Shown here piece by piece: positions 36,641-50,100 of a stretch of 64,000 bases of DNA. The position numbers and the translations under genes were made by a program. Source of the DNA: Cryptomeria japonica (Eukaryota > Streptophyta > Pinopsida > Cupressales > Cupressaceae); assembly GCF_030272615.1 (NCBI RefSeq), contig NC_081406.1, forward strand, positions 212,200,997 to 212,264,996. The letters run 5' to 3'. Below the pieces are notes generated by a model. That model worked only from the letters and a program-made list of their open reading frames with translations, was not told the origin of the DNA and did not search any database. The stretch's first letter is position 1, and the number at the start of each line of letters is the position of its first letter.

Positions 36641-38064
36641 CTAGGTACACACAACTGGTTACCCTTGAACAAGAGACCATTTTGGAGAGTGTAATCTGCA
36701 TACTCACCATGGAAATGGTTCTCAAACTCTTTGCAAACCTTGTAAGCTATTGAGAAGTCTTCATCTCCTTCATAGAGGTCTTTGAAACCTTCTATTCCTA
36801 TGCTCTGCAACTGTAACTCTTGAACTGTCAACAAATTCCTACTTAATGCATCTGCCACCTTATTAAGCTGCCCCTTCTTATGCTTGATGGTGAAGGTGAA
36901 GGATTGGAGGTATTCCATCCATTTCAAATGCTTATTTCTTAGCTTCTCTTGAGTGTTAATGTAACTCAATGCCTAATTGTCAGTGAACACTACAAATTCT
37001 TTAGGAAGTAGGTAATGCCTCCATTTCTTTAGAGACTGCACTAATGCATACAACTCTAGGTCATAGGCTGAGTACTTCTTCTTTGCTTCAGTAAGCTTCT
37101 CATTGAAAAATGCCACAAGTCTTCCCTCTTGACTCAACACAGAACCTACTGCAATTCCACTTGCATCACACTCCAAAGTGAATAGCTTATCAAATGTAGG
37201 TAGGAGAAGGATAGGTTTTGTGGCTACTTCTTACTTCAACATTTGAAATGCTTTGTCTACCTGCTCAGTCCATTCAAACTTATTTTTAAGACCTCCTTTA
37301 ATGGTGTCAAGGACTGGTGCACATATGCCACTAAAATTCCTCACAAATTTCCTATAGAATTGAGCTAATCCATTGAAGCTTCTAACCTCAGTCCTTGTTT
37401 TAGGTGCAGGCCAATTCAAGATTGCCTCCACTTTGCTTGGATCCATCTTCAAGGTTCCTTTAAACACCACAAATCCTAAGTAAACTAGCTCTTGCTTCAA
37501 GAAGTCACACTTCTCTAGGCTGATGGATAGCTTCTCCTCATACAACCTCTCTAAAACTAACCTCAAATGCTCAAGGTGCTCTTCCTTGGTTCTGCTATAG
37601 ATGAGAATGTCATCTAGGTACACTACCACAAATCTGCCTATAAAATCCTTCAACACCTCATTCATCAACCTCATGAAGGTGCTTGGAGAATTAGTAAGCC
37701 CAAATGGCATCACAAGCCACTCATACAATCTATCTGTGGTTTTAAAAGTAGTCTTCCACTCATCACCCTCCTTAATTCTTATCTGGTGATAACCACTTTT
37801 AAGGTCTAGCTTGGTAAAATACATAGCCCCTTCTAAACAGTCCATTAGATCCTCTATTCTAGGAATAGGAAACCTATACCTTATGGTAATCCTATTGATT
37901 TCTCTTGAGTTAGTGCATAGTCTCCACTTACCTCCTTTTTTTGATGCTAGCACTACCGGGACTGCACATGGGCCGATGCTCTTCTTAATCATTCCTTGTT
38001 CCAATAACTACTGCACTTGCCTTGCTACTTCCTTATTCTAATCAGGTGTGAGCTTATATGCAAC
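36631..38064 (-). pseudogene. RT and RNase H of chromovirus 2
   Basis: Block 37231-38004 runs from the RT N-terminus through [15 protein letters not shown] and [19 protein letters not shown] to YLDDILIYS, all well conserved. A stop at about 37228-37230 leads into RNase H (ECDASGIAVGSVLSQEGR, 36973-37176). After TDN a TAG at 36970-36972 replaces the codon before ALSYI, and 36631-36969 continues in the same frame (HLKWMEYL, VADALSRN). Two stops precede 38004. Catalytic residues of RT and RNase H are present. Confidence 0.88.
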
Positions 38065-39963
38065 CTATTTAGGTAAGGATGCACTAGGAACAAAGTCTAT
38101 TTGATGACTTATAGACCTTCTTGGTGGGAGTGTTGCAGGTGCTCCATCACTCACTATATCCTTATACTCTTGCAACATGTGCTTCACCTCCTTGGGTATT
38201 TCTGCCTGCAACTTGTCTGCTTTCTCCTTTGGCTTCACAAAGATGGGACACTTCACTATCTCCTCCTCATGTAGCAAACTCAAGAAGTCTTTACCAGTAG
38301 CCATTAAAACACTAGGTGTTTTTGAAGTGCCCTCTTCATCCTCTATCAAAGATTGAATCTTGAAGGTCTTGCTGTCCTTCTTGAATGATATGGAGTTCTC
38401 CTCTCCATCATAGATCACCTTCCTATCAAATTGCCAGGGTCTTCCTAGCAATAAGTGGCATGCATCCATAGGTAACACATCACAAAGGATCTTATCCTTA
38501 TATCCTCCAATAGAAAACTCTACCCAAGTCTGCTCATTGACTAGCACACTCTGTCCTTTGTTCAACCAAGTCACTTTGTAAGGATTGGTGTGGGGTATTG
38601 TTGTGAGTTTCAACTTCCTAACTGCCTCTTCTAAGATGATGTTGTCAGTTGAGCCTATATCAACTATCACCTTGCACACTTTACCAAGAACTTTGCATCT
38701 CACCCTAAACAATGCTCTCCTATGTTTGGGTTCCTCCTTAACCGGCCATTTGATCAAAATCCTATTGAACATCAGGTTCTCACCATGAACTTCTGATTCA
38801 ATCTGGTCCACATCCGGTGTCTTGCTGCTTGAAGAGTCTTCTTGTGCATAAACAACCCTCTTTCCACTGTTTGATGATGTAGGCTTGTCAGGGCATCTAT
38901 ATGTCGAGTGTCCCAATTGTCCACAATTGTAACACTTCATAGTTGCAAAATAAGAGTTACCTCTGTTAGTACCTCTACCCCTATTTGGACCACCTTGTGC
39001 ACCTCTTCCTCTAGAATGTCCTCCTCTAAGATTGGTTTCACTACCATGCTCAGTCAACTTGGCTTCTCCTTGGTTCCTTGGCTCATTTGTCTTGCTTTGG
39101 TAACCACCTCGGTGATTCACTTGGTCTCTACGTCTGCCTCTACCCCTATTATTGCAGTCTCCTTTCCTTTTGCTCCTCTCTTCTACCTTGACACCAAGCT
39201 GATGACATTTCTACATAGTAGTAGGAGTCCATAGGCTTATCTCCTCCTGTATGTTCCACTTTAGGCCGCTTAGATACCTAGCCACCTTAATGGATTCATC
39301 TTCTTGAACTTTAGATCTAAGACATAGCTTTTGAAAATCTTTAGTGTAGGAGGCTACATCAAGATCCTTCTGCTTCAAACCCTGTCTCTTTTTATGAAGT
39401 TGGACTTCATAATCCTCTGGTAAGTAGTTCTCCTTAATCTTACTCACCATAACTTTCCAGTTTGCAATTGGTAGCTTTCCCATACTAACCCTTTCTTCTT
39501 GCAGGTACTTCCACCATGTCAAAGTTGCTCCCCTTAATCTTGATTTGACAACTTTAACCTTCTGAGCCTCTGTCACTCCTTCACACTCAAAGTGGTTTTC
39601 CATGCCCTCAATCCATTCCATAACAGTGTCTATGTCCATTCTTCCACTGAAATGTGGCAATCCTTCAAAGGCTTTGGTGTTCAAGGCCTTAATAGCCTTC
39701 ACAAAAGGTTCTTCATTGAACAAGGGATCTAGTTCAGGAATTATGTCATCTATGTCTATAGTTCTCTTGCCTTTACCCTTGGTGTCTTCATCCCAAGGTT
39801 CATGTGTTCTCTGATCCACCACTTCCTGCAGTTTATCCCTTATCTCACTCATTTCTGCTTCAAGGAGTCTATTTTTCTCCTTCGTCTCTTCTACTTCTCT
39901 AGCCATCTCTACATTAGTAACCATTCTTCTCTCCCATACTGATTCACCAGTATATACAGACAT
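38065..39963 (-). pseudogene. gag and protease of chromovirus 2
   Basis: ATG at 39961-39963. A coiled-coil N-terminus (EMAREVEETKEKNRLLEAEM) is followed by the capsid domain (GRMDIDTVMEWIEGMENHFE, TLTWWKYLQEER). A TAG at 39211-39213 interrupts it, then a basic RG-rich stretch and one CCHC knuckle CYNCGQLGHSTYRC (about 38920-38940). Protease follows with VIVDIGSTDN, where DSG is expected: the second active-site residue is isoleucine. The frame is the same before and after the stop. It ends at a TAG at 38065-38067. Confidence 0.88.
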
Positions 39964-39988
39964 ACACAGTCCAACAAGTCTTTTACTT

Positions 39989-40000
39989 GCTCTAATACCA
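39989..40000 (-). other. Primer binding site of chromovirus 2
   Basis: On the - strand TGGTATTAGAGC lies just inside the 5' LTR. It differs from the initiator tRNA complement TGGTATCAGAGC by one base. Confidence 0.85.
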
Positions 40001-40003
40001 ATC

Positions 40004-41601
40004 TGATGGGATGGGGTTTGGGATAAACTAGCCTAGTCTATGCTCCTGGATCCTTTCCTTGGATCTCTTGGTGTTCTCCTGACACCCTAGGGTCTCTAGG
40101 ATTTCCTTTGCTTGAGGAATCCCCTAACCTTGCCCAATCCACCCACCAATGAGTTGCTATGCTGCTCCTATGGTCTCACCTACTCATGAGACTCAAAACC
40201 CCTTACTATGGCTAATAAGGGCTAATCTTATTCCACACCTTCCAAGGTCTTAGCAAGGTTGTTTTAGGTCTTTTTCATGGCCTTTCCACCCATTCAAGAG
40301 CCCCCAAGAGGTTTCAAGATTCTAACCCCTTACCGATTTCACAAATTTGGGTTTTGGCCTTCAAAAAGGGCTACAAGGATTAGGACCAATTAGGCCTCCT
40401 AACCGGTCTTCTAGGGCTCCCTCTCACAAACGATGCATACACAACCCTAACTCCCAAAATAGACTGCCATTCAATTGGCAAGGGCTCAAGGATTTTCTAG
40501 GTTTTGGGCCTCCAAGTGGCCGTACAGTGCCTAGGGTGAATTTTGGGGTTTTTAAGGGTTTTGTGAGGGTTTCTAGGGTTTGCCTAGGTCATAGTGAGTA
40601 CTTTGAGCTTTAGCCACCTTGTTTGGATTGGTGGAGGCTCCTCCTTCACACTAATGATACTTCAAACACTCCTCTGCACCTCCTCCAATGGATGCTCTCT
40701 CCACTAGCCAACCTTGCTCTCCAAGACCTCTGCAATTTTGACCTCTCCTAACCGGGCACTATCTAGTCTTGTCTAGGAGTAGGTCTTTGCTTGGCCTTCT
40801 TGCATTTTTAAGGGCCCTGCTTGCATGGGACTATAGTACAGGGTCTTCGCTCTCATTCCCCATGGTTTCATGGTGTTTCCACAATGGGGAATGGAGTTAA
40901 GACTTCATTTACACAATCCTGTCCAAAACTGGACAGTAAGAAGACAGTTTACAAACTGTTTACAAACTCACTCAATCTGCAAGTAAAAACCTAAACCAAT
41001 TGCTTTAAATGAAAGTATTTACACCATGAAAGACAAACCACACAGTTTTGGACGTATCTCAATCCATTAATTTGCTTGTTTCCTTCATTCAAACTGACTG
41101 GTAATAGTTTTATAGTCTCAGTCCGATCTCTTTGCTAGGGTCGTACAATGTTTGACATCCAACCCATGAATTTAGGGTTTGCAAGTACTTATACCACCTT
41201 TGCCTTGGTCTATGTGCCCAAACTAGGGTTTTGCATGCTAACGTAAAGAACTTGACATCATGGTGGAAAATTTGCTTGACAACTTTTAAAAGTTGTCATG
41301 CAACTTTTGCAACTTTTGAGCAACTTTCCCAATGTTACTTTTTATGACTCCTAGACCCACGTTGGGCCAACCTAAGGACACCACCATGTTATAAAGGACC
41401 CCTAAACACTTCAAGGACACACATAGCCTCCATTTTCAAGAAAATCACAATCTTGACTCATGACCCCTAAGATCTCCACTAGGACCCTAACTAGGACCTA
41501 TGAGCACATGGCTCATTATTTTATGTACAATGGCTTCATAAGAAGCATAAAACCAACAAAACAAAGAAAGAGAAAGAGTTTAGAAGGGTGCTCCTGCACC
41601 A
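40004..41601 (-). repeat. 5' LTR of chromovirus 2
   Basis: 1598 bp, partner of 33741-35329. The 88-codon + strand frame inside it (40347) is a chance frame. Confidence 0.93.
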
Positions 41602-41606
41602 CTGTG

Positions 41607-43640
41607 ACACATTGAAACAACTTCCAAGTCTAGGGCCTTGCATTGTTGAGGTTAAGTCTCTAGAAAAGGCCAACTTCCTTATCAATTTGATATAGGTGTT
41701 GGACCAACCCAACACATATAAATTTATTCTATTGATTTTATGCGGGAAAGAGGGAAGAAGGAATTCTTGAAATGGAAACAAGGTTTGCACCTAGATTGAA
41801 ATTTGATCTCCCTGCCTATAACTACATAAAACACAAACAAAGCCACTCAAGGCATGCACAAGATCCTATTCTACTTAGTGCCTTAAGAAGAGTGAAGGTT
41901 GAAAGTATATAGGATGAAGAGAGGGATTGTATCAATCCACAAACAACATTCATAGAGGGATCAACACAGTCACTAAGCCAAGGAAAGCTAATGAGAATCC
42001 ATTCAGACAACCAGGTAAGAAAAATACACAAATTGTGAGAACTAGATGAAGGAAAAATAAGTAAATTTTATTCATATGAATGCAAGAAAACTTTATAGAT
42101 AAAAACTACATAAGTTATCTATAGAAGAAAGAAAGCAGATCCTTGTAACAAGGTTACAAAATTGCCTTTATAGTTCAGGCATAACCAAAATTGATTATAA
42201 TTAAGAAACCCTAACCCAACTAGCGTTAGGTTACAAAATATCAGAAAGAAGGATCAAATCAACAAGATGATCTGATTGCATGCATGCAATGTTTGAAAAT
42301 ATCCTTCATATCTGGGAATAAACAAAATCTCTGCAGATAAGAGGAAAACTCTGTGCAAGATGTATTGAGTGAACTTGTAGAGTACAAAAGTCCTTAATCT
42401 GCATTAAAGAGTCTGAGGTGGTCTCTAAAATTGTCCTACATAGTCAAATATAGAGTTAAGGAAAAAAATATCGGTGGTTGGACTAAAATCTAATTTGATA
42501 TTAGACACCAACCAAGTATGCAATCAGTTGTGAACCATCTAGTCGACAACCACCTTGCAGAGAGGTTCAAAATTCTAATGGCTTGTAAATTTGAATCCTA
42601 GTCATTCAATCATGGAGGTCGCATGAGATGATGCCACGTAATTGCTCATTAGGCCCAACTAAAGATTAAAACATGTCCATCCGATGTGGATTTTATGATG
42701 ATCTAATGGTTGTTGATATCCGACATGGTGGGCTCGGTCCACATTTCTCTTTCATTGCTTCATGGGTGTTGAAAAGTCAACGCCTATGTTCTTTGTGAAA
42801 CCGTGAAAGCTATCGCCATTTCGCGGCCTTGAAAACCCTTTGTATAACCATCGCTGTGAAACAACAATATCATTTCCCCTCACGGTGGCCATTGTCACCA
42901 TTTTGAAGCTTTGAATGTTGTATTGGCCTTAATCGCTCTGAAATGGCGATAGCCCTTTATGTTGCTGCATCCACTTTGTGACTTTGTGGAGGGGGCCCCA
43001 CAATGGGCTTTTGTCTTTCACTTCATTGTTTCGTAGGGAAGAGTGGAATATTCCCTAATGCTCTTGCAAAATAGAGAAATGCTTAGCCTTTTTGCCATTT
43101 CGTGGGTGGAACAAAATAATAAGTCCCCCACTTCGTGAAAGGGCGAAATCCATTAAGCTTTACTTGCCAGTAAAGAGAAAAAGGGGGGGATCGGTCCCAA
43201 CACAGACTTAGACCCTTTAGCCAGTATGTTTAAGTGATTTGACCTATGAATCCGGTCAACATAAAAATAGAATTTTAGAGCTCAAGAAGGATTAAAGACA
43301 AAAATGCCTTTGGGTTTAGGGTTTTAGGGCTCTCATGGAAGTTTTAGTAGTGTTTTAGCTAGTGAAGATTGATCTCAGATCGGTAAATCAATTTGTCTAA
43401 GGTTGACAAGAATTTAGTCAACATTTTTGGCGACTTAAAGGGGACCCCAAGCCTGCCCAAGCCTGCTTGGGGGAAAGACCCACTAGTAGAATTTGGCATA
43501 TAAATGACTACACGACTAAAACTTTTAGTCATGACAACTAAAAATGACTAAATTATAGTCATTTTTTGCAACACAATTATAAATGGCTAAACAAATGACT
43601 AGTACTCCTCTATTACAACTAAACATCGGATTTATGCTTG
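41607..43640. other. Spacer of unknown origin
   Basis: About 2 kb without a supported gene. The stretch 42600-43200 is richer in G+C, with repeated words such as GCCATTTCG and GTGAAA, and may be an old unrecognised LTR. A GCCTGCCCAAGCCTGC direct repeat lies near 43452-43468. Confidence 0.35.
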
Positions 43641-43645
43641 GACAA

Positions 43646-44176
43646 CAATTATATATATATATATATTTGTGTGTGTGTATATATGTATACACATATGTGT
43701 ATACACATAGATATATATACATATATACACACACATATGTATATATACATATATATACATGTGTGTGTGTATTTATATGTATGCATATATTTATATGTAT
43801 ATATTTATTTATATATGTGTGTGTATACATATATTCATACATACATACATATATACATATATGTGTGTGTATACATATACATATACATGTATACATGCAT
43901 ATCTATATATATACATGTATATCTATATAGATATACATGTATATATATAGATATGCATGTATACATGTATATGTATATGTATACACACACATATATGTAT
44001 ATATGTATGTATGTATGTATATGTACATATGTATATATACACATATATATGTATGTATGTATATGTATGTATATATATATGTATATATATATACATATAC
44101 GTATGTATATATGTATATATATACATATACGTATGTATATATGTATATATATACATATACGTATGTATATATTGTT
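43646..44176. repeat. TA/TG microsatellite with 30-bp higher-order repeat
   Basis: 530 bp of alternating TATA, TGTA and ACAC words. At 44078-44173 a 30-bp unit (GTATGTATATATGTATATAT plus ATACATATAC) repeats about three times exactly. The long Ile/Tyr/Cys frames on both strands are artefacts of the repeat. Confidence 0.95.
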
Positions 44177-44809
44177 ATCTAGGGGTAAAATAAGTGTAAA
44201 TTGCATAATCAAAAATCAAAGAGAAAATCACAACTCTAATCTAATTAATATTACTCCTAAATTACAATGGAATGATGCAAAATCAATTGAATAATAAACA
44301 AATGAATCTAATTAAGAGTCCCTAAATCGATTTGACAAAGCTTCCATTGCTCTTCTCCATTGTTGTTGGTGTAGGTGGCTCTCAGGTATTGCACTGATTT
44401 CTTGCATAGATTAGACAACTATTTCGAAGACTGTGATTCAATGATTCTAGATTGATTTGAGAAAAGAGGTCGAGTTTATAGATTTTCAACACAAAGGAGG
44501 TGAGAAATAGAACTCAAGTGTTGATTGACAGATAACTAAAATTGATTGATCAGTGAACTCAATAGATTGATCTGTTAACAAAATTGATTGACTTGTTAGT
44601 TGATTTGATTGGGGATTCAACTAGATAGATTGGATAGTGAACTGAATAGACCAGTTAGTTGACTAAATTGATTGAGATATGACTGCATTGATTGAAGAGA
44701 TGACTGATTAGATGGATTAGTTAGAAAAAGTTGATTGAAAGTGAAAAAGGATGATTGATGAGTTAATTGATTAGTTAACTAATTTGATCAATTAGTTCTT
44801 ATTTTAGCA
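44177..44809. other. Spacer with TTGATTGA-rich stretch
   Basis: No gene. At 44520-44790 degenerate TTGATTGA/AGTTGATT words recur every 15-25 bp. Confidence 0.4.
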
Positions 44810-45179
44810 TTTGTTGTAGGATTTTGAAATTAAATTTGATTTTCATTTTCAATTTGGATTTGCATTTGGACTTTCAAATGTTGAAATGCACATGAAATTA
44901 ACTGAAATTCACATTTGGTGAAATGTTAATTTGATGAAATGAAATTAATTGAAATTAGGTGAAATTCAAATTTGGGGAAAATGAAATGAAATAAGATAGA
45001 ATTATTTGGAATTAGAATTTAGGGGTTTGGAAGAATAATTAATTAATTTAAATAATTAAAATAATTTTATTTAATCATAAGAATTGAATTAATTAAATAA
45101 TAAATATTATTTAACTAAGGAAAATGTCGCAATTAATTAAATAATTAATATTTAATTAATAATTGAGATAGGGTTAATT
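44810..45179 (-). repeat. LTR fragment, part left of the LINE
   Basis: AT-rich sequence with AATTAATTAAATAATT. On the - strand it continues the LTR that starts at about 55323, the two halves being separated by the LINE. The left limit is a guess. Confidence 0.4.
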
Positions 45180-45232
45180 TATTTAATAAATCAATTATTG
45201 GATAGGCTACATTTTCGACAGTAATTGAGAAG

Positions 45233-47149
45233 ATGGCTCAGCATGCGAAAAGTAGAATCAAGTCTCTTTCTCTTTGCGAACATCCCTTTCCACTGCGAGG
45301 TGTTTATCAGGGCTATGGAAATCATTTTGTAGTTCTGGCTAGTGATGCTAGGGCAAACGAGATGAGCGGAGTAAAATATCGAATCATCAAGCAAGAAGCT
45401 TTTTTCACAAAAACAAAATACTCACTGGTTGATTCGGTTAGGGCACCCCTTCCTTCGCTCCAAGGTAGGGAATGAAATTGGTAGTCGGTAAGGCACCGAA
45501 ATAACAAGGTAGAAGGGCAATCAAATTGTCTTAAACAAAATCCCAAACTTGGGTGGAAGGAAGGTTCTGTAAAACCTAACTGGACAAACAGGCCCCCGGC
45601 TCCCGTTACTAAAATGTTCGCTGGCAAATCACCCAAAGCCAGCCTCAGTGGGATAATCATTGATATTGATTCCCAAACAATAGATATGTATCAAATGCAT
45701 TGCAACGATAGAATGTTTTTTGTCTGATGGAAAGGTTGGGGGATCCCGACTGAACAAATTGCTAACTGGGTGGCATCTTCTCTCAATAACCGGGTAAAAA
45801 TTGACATCCTTCCTGATCAGTTCTTAGCTATTGATTGCAGTAATCAAAATTTAAGAAATTCATTGCTAAATAAGGGTTTATCAGAGTTCATGGGCTTAGG
45901 GTTTGACTGTTGGGGATGGCAAACCCTCTTTCATCCTTCGCAATCAAATTCATACATGGTCAATAGAGCTATATCACTCGAAAAAATTCTGGTTGAATTA
46001 CGAAACAATGATTTCTTAAGTATTTTAGGGAACAAAATAGGTAAATTTGTAGGAGTTAAAAAGTCAGCTTTAAGCTTCTTTAACCATCTTTTGATTGTTA
46101 ACATGAATATGAACATTAAAACCATCGAACTAGTAACACTATGTTATGATAATCTATGTTTATCCCTTGAATTACCCTTCTACAATGGTCCTTTTGAATT
46201 TGAAAGACCAAGGAAGACTCCCTTTAAGAACGCTTTCCCTAAATCAATCTATGCGTCGAGAATAGCTCCAATTAGATTTGTGGATTGGGGGGGTTTCTCC
46301 ATTAAGGGTTTTAATAATTCTAGCACTAATCACCCAGCCATGTCTCTGTGTCATCAATCCCCAATCAAGACCCTATGTTCCTTGCCCCAACCACTTCCCT
46401 TTGTTATCCCCCCAAGAGGTGACCCTTCTCTCGGGGTTAGTAACTTGGAAGAGGGGGAAATCTGTGAAGGGCTCCCCCAGAAAGAACATCCCGGTATGAC
46501 AAATATGTCACCATTGGGCTCTCTTACCCCACTAGAGATAATGAACTCCTCAAAAACTTCCCCTCTACAGAATCTCATCACCCTATCGCTATCCAAAGAA
46601 AAGGATAATTCTCCCCAAGAACTAGAAAAGGCTTCTTGGCATTATCAACAATTCTCCCCAATCTCAAATCTTAAGACTTCTCTTGGGGAGGAGGCTTACC
46701 TTGCTTCACCACGGGCTCACCCTGTTACAACTGTAGTTTTTGAGAGTGACCAAGTGTCTAAGGAAGTGGACATCATTGCAAATTATATAGGGGAAGAAGT
46801 AGTAAACGACTTCATGGATCAATTGGTTGATAAAATCTGTGATGATAAGGAATTGGAAAGACAAAGGGATTTCCTCGTTAATAATCTAGTAAATATTACT
46901 AGAGTTAACTTAGAAATAGATGAACTCTTCATAGCCTCAGAGAACTTGGAAAATCAGCAACCTAACACTCTTGGCATTCTCTGTTCTGTTAAAAGTAAAG
47001 ACTCTCTGGATTGTGCTAAATTTAGTAAAAGAAGGGGCAGAAGATCCCTTGTTGAATTAAGACTGAAGGATGGAGAGGCTAGAGGTCAATCCAAAATATC
47101 TACTCTTTTTAATGTAGGGGAGGGGAAGTTCCTTCCCATAGAGCCATGA
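45233..47149 (+). pseudogene. LINE ORF1
   Basis: 638 codons in one frame from ATG 45233, broken by TGA 45473-45475, TAG 45482-45484 and TGA 45725-45727. The part after 45770 is fully open (about 459 codons). The region KIDILPDQFLAIDC to SLELPFYNGPFEFERPRKTPF resembles the DUF4283-type RNA-binding part of plant LINE ORF1. A Ser/Pro-rich middle and an acidic C-terminal part follow. I see no CCHC knuckle. It ends PIEP at TGA 47147-47149, overlapping the ORF2 ATG. The expected role is binding the LINE RNA; this is inferred from position. Confidence 0.75.
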
Positions 47150-50100
47150 AAATAATAATGTGGAAAGTTAGGGGATTGAATGCCCCTAACAAACAACGCA
47201 TCTTAAAGCATTGTATCTCTGATTCTAAACCTGACTTAATGTTAATTCAAGAAACAAAAATGAACTCATCTGAGATTTCTCTCTTTGAGCAAAAACTAGG
47301 GGTTAGACAACTAAATCATTCCCTGGCCACAAGTGCTTCAAGGGGCTTAGCTATCATTTGGGATTCTAGAACCCTTTCATTCACACCATTAGAGATTCAG
47401 CAGAATTGGATAGGAGGAGAGGTTGTAAGCTATAAAAATAACCTTAGATTAAAACTAATTAATGTTTATGGCCCCATCCAGAACAAGGATAAGGTGAAGG
47501 TGTGGATGGAACTTGAGACCTTTCTTAAAAGCTTCCCGAACGACCTCAGTATAATTGGTGGAGATTTTAATGTCATCACTAAAGCTTTAGATAAGAGAGG
47601 AGGAAGTAGCAAGCTTCCCCCTTCAGCTGTAGATTTCAATCTCTAGATCAATAGGAATTCCCTGTTGGAAATTCAGATGGCAGTGAATGCCTTTACCTGG
47701 AACAATAGAAGACCTAGTTTTTGTAATATAGCAGAGAAACTTGATAGGTTCTTTATCTATGGTGGGCTCTCAAAGCTAAATTACTCCTTGAAGGCAGAGC
47801 CTCTCCCTTTATCTGGATCGGACCATTTCCCACTCCAATTAAACTTATTATCCGACAATGCCCCTAAAAAATGCCCCTTCAAATTTGAGAATATGTGGTT
47901 TAGAGACGACAACTTTCTAAACTTACTTGAGGAATGGTGGAGTAGCTCTATTTTCTTAGGTTCGAAGATGTTTATTGTAGCTAGGAAGTTAAAACTTATA
48001 AAAAGGAAGCTCTTAGCGTGGAATAGGACCAATTTTGGTAACATCTTTGACAAAAAAACCCTAATAAAGAATGATCTCAATATGGTTAACACTGAGGTAC
48101 TTGAGAAGGGGATGGATGAGCATCTTTTCCTTACGGAGAAGGCCCTACTCTTAGAGTATGAAAAGATACTATCCTACGAAGAGATTTTCTGGAAACAAAA
48201 TTCCAGGGAGACTTGGTTGAATGATGGGGACCGGAATAGCAAGTTCTTCCACAATAGCACCAAGCAAAGGAGAGGGGTCAACCGAATTTCTAAGATTATG
48301 AACAACCAAGGTTCCATTCTATCTGAACTAGATAAGGTGGCGTCTGAAGTAGTTAAGTTCTATGAGAATATCTTAAACAATCTTGAAGGCTCTAACCTTA
48401 AGGGCCAACTCGATATCATTAGGAATATCCCGAAACTTATTACCAATGACCACAACCAAATCCTTTTAAATAAATTCTCAGTGGAGGAGGTTAAATTTGC
48501 CCTCTTCAAGATGAATCCAGATAAAGCTCTGGGCCCGGATGGCTTCCCACTAGCTTTTTAAAAAAATGTTGGGGTTTTATGGGAACAAAAATCACTGAGG
48601 CCTTGGAGGGGGTAAGGAACTCGGGAAAGATTCTTAAAGAAGTCAACAATACCTTCCTTGCCCTCATCCCAAAAAAAGAAAACCCAGAGAGCTTCAATGA
48701 CTTCAGACCAATTGCTCTCTGCAACACTCTGTATAAACTTTTAACTAAAACCTTAGTAGCCAGACTCCAAAATCTCCTTCCCTTAATTATTATCAAGGAA
48801 CAAACTAGCTTCGTAATGGATAGATAAATCTATGATGGGGTGATTATCACCTAGGAAGCTATTCATTCGGTTCAGCTTAACAAATCACCAAGCATGCTAA
48901 TCAAATTGGACATAAGTAAAGCTTATGATAAAGTTGATTGCCACTTCCTCTACAAATGCTTGGAGGCCTTTGGCTTTTCCAAAACCTGGATCAACCTTAT
49001 CTTCGAATGCATATCCACCCCTAGATTCTCGGTTCTAGTTAATGGCTCCCCGGAAGGCTTCTTTAGTAGCTCGAGAGGGCTTAGGTAGGGTGACCCTATG
49101 TCTCCCTTCCTTTTTATTATTATGGTTGAAGCCCTAGGCAGAGCTATTTCGGTGGCCAAAGAGAAGGGGAAGATCCAAGGTATTCCCATCACCAGTGGCC
49201 TCCCTCCCTTTACCCACCAGCAATTCATTGACGACACAATGATTTTTGGGAAAGGTGATATGGGGGAGGCTCGTGCCTTTAAAAACATTCTCAATTCCTA
49301 CATGATGGCCTCGGGTCAAGGGGTTAATCTAGCTAAATTTGTTGTCTTTTTGTTCAACATAGACCCCCTTTTAGAAAAGGAAATCTGCAAAATCCTGGAA
49401 ATTAGTATAGGATCCCTTCCTTGCAAATATTTAGGCATTCCCCTTGACAAAGGTAGGAGACCCTCTAATTTATGGGACAACTTAGTGGATAAGATCAAAT
49501 CTAGAATCAACACTTGGAAAGGGAAATGGCTCTCCTCGGTTGGCAGGGCCACCCTGGTTAAATCGGTCTTATCAGCTATGCCCATTTTCCAGCTTTCCCT
49601 TCAATGGTTGTCCTCTTCCAAACTTGCTAAGATCAATAAGCATCTTAGAACTTTCTTTTGGCAAGGAACTGATAGCAATCACAAAATCTCACTCATTTCT
49701 TGGGACAAGATATGTTCACCCAAAGAGGACGGTGGCATTGGCATCAAAAACCTTCGAGACCAAGGTAGAGCGTTGGGGGCAAAGCTGGTTTGGAGATTAT
49801 TCAGATTTCCACACCTCAAAAGGGCAAGATTACTTAACCTCAAGTACCTTAATGGAGATGATCCATCCCAAATCTTCAGGGAGCCCAACCCTCCCAGAGG
49901 TTCTTGCCTTTGGAATTTTATGCTTGATTGTAGGAAGATCATCTTGGATAGGTTAACCTGGAACCTAGGGTCTAGGGACAAAGCCCTCTTCTGGTCAGAT
50001 TCTTGGGGAGGATATAAAGCCATTGCAAAAATCCATGACTTTGGGATTACCCGGGCCCTTCTTGAAGTAAAAAGAGGTCCCCTGTTAAATAGTTATCTCT

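Larger units (their letters stand above)
33741..41601 (-). mobile_element. Ty3/gypsy chromovirus 2, full length, dead
   Basis: LTRs 33741-35329 and 40004-41601 (about 1.6 kb) start TGATGGGATGGGG and end CTGCACCA. Flanks are CTATG (33736-33740) and CTGTG (41602-41606), a target duplication with one substitution. The - strand internal region holds gag, protease, RT, RNase H, integrase and a chromodomain, with primer site and polypurine tract in place. It is related to chromovirus 1 but better preserved. LTR differences are about 6 percent over the first 200 bp by eye. Most of gag-pol lies in one frame broken by a handful of TAG stops. Confidence 0.95.

Noticed and set aside
43525-44294. Several Ile/Tyr/Cys-rich open frames of 60-218 codons on both strands
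   Set aside because: They are translations of a TATA/TGTA microsatellite and exist in every frame.
45770-47149. Separate 459-codon protein starting at 45770
   Set aside because: 45770 is a GTG. The same frame continues upstream to ATG 45233 through three stops, so this is the 3' part of LINE ORF1.
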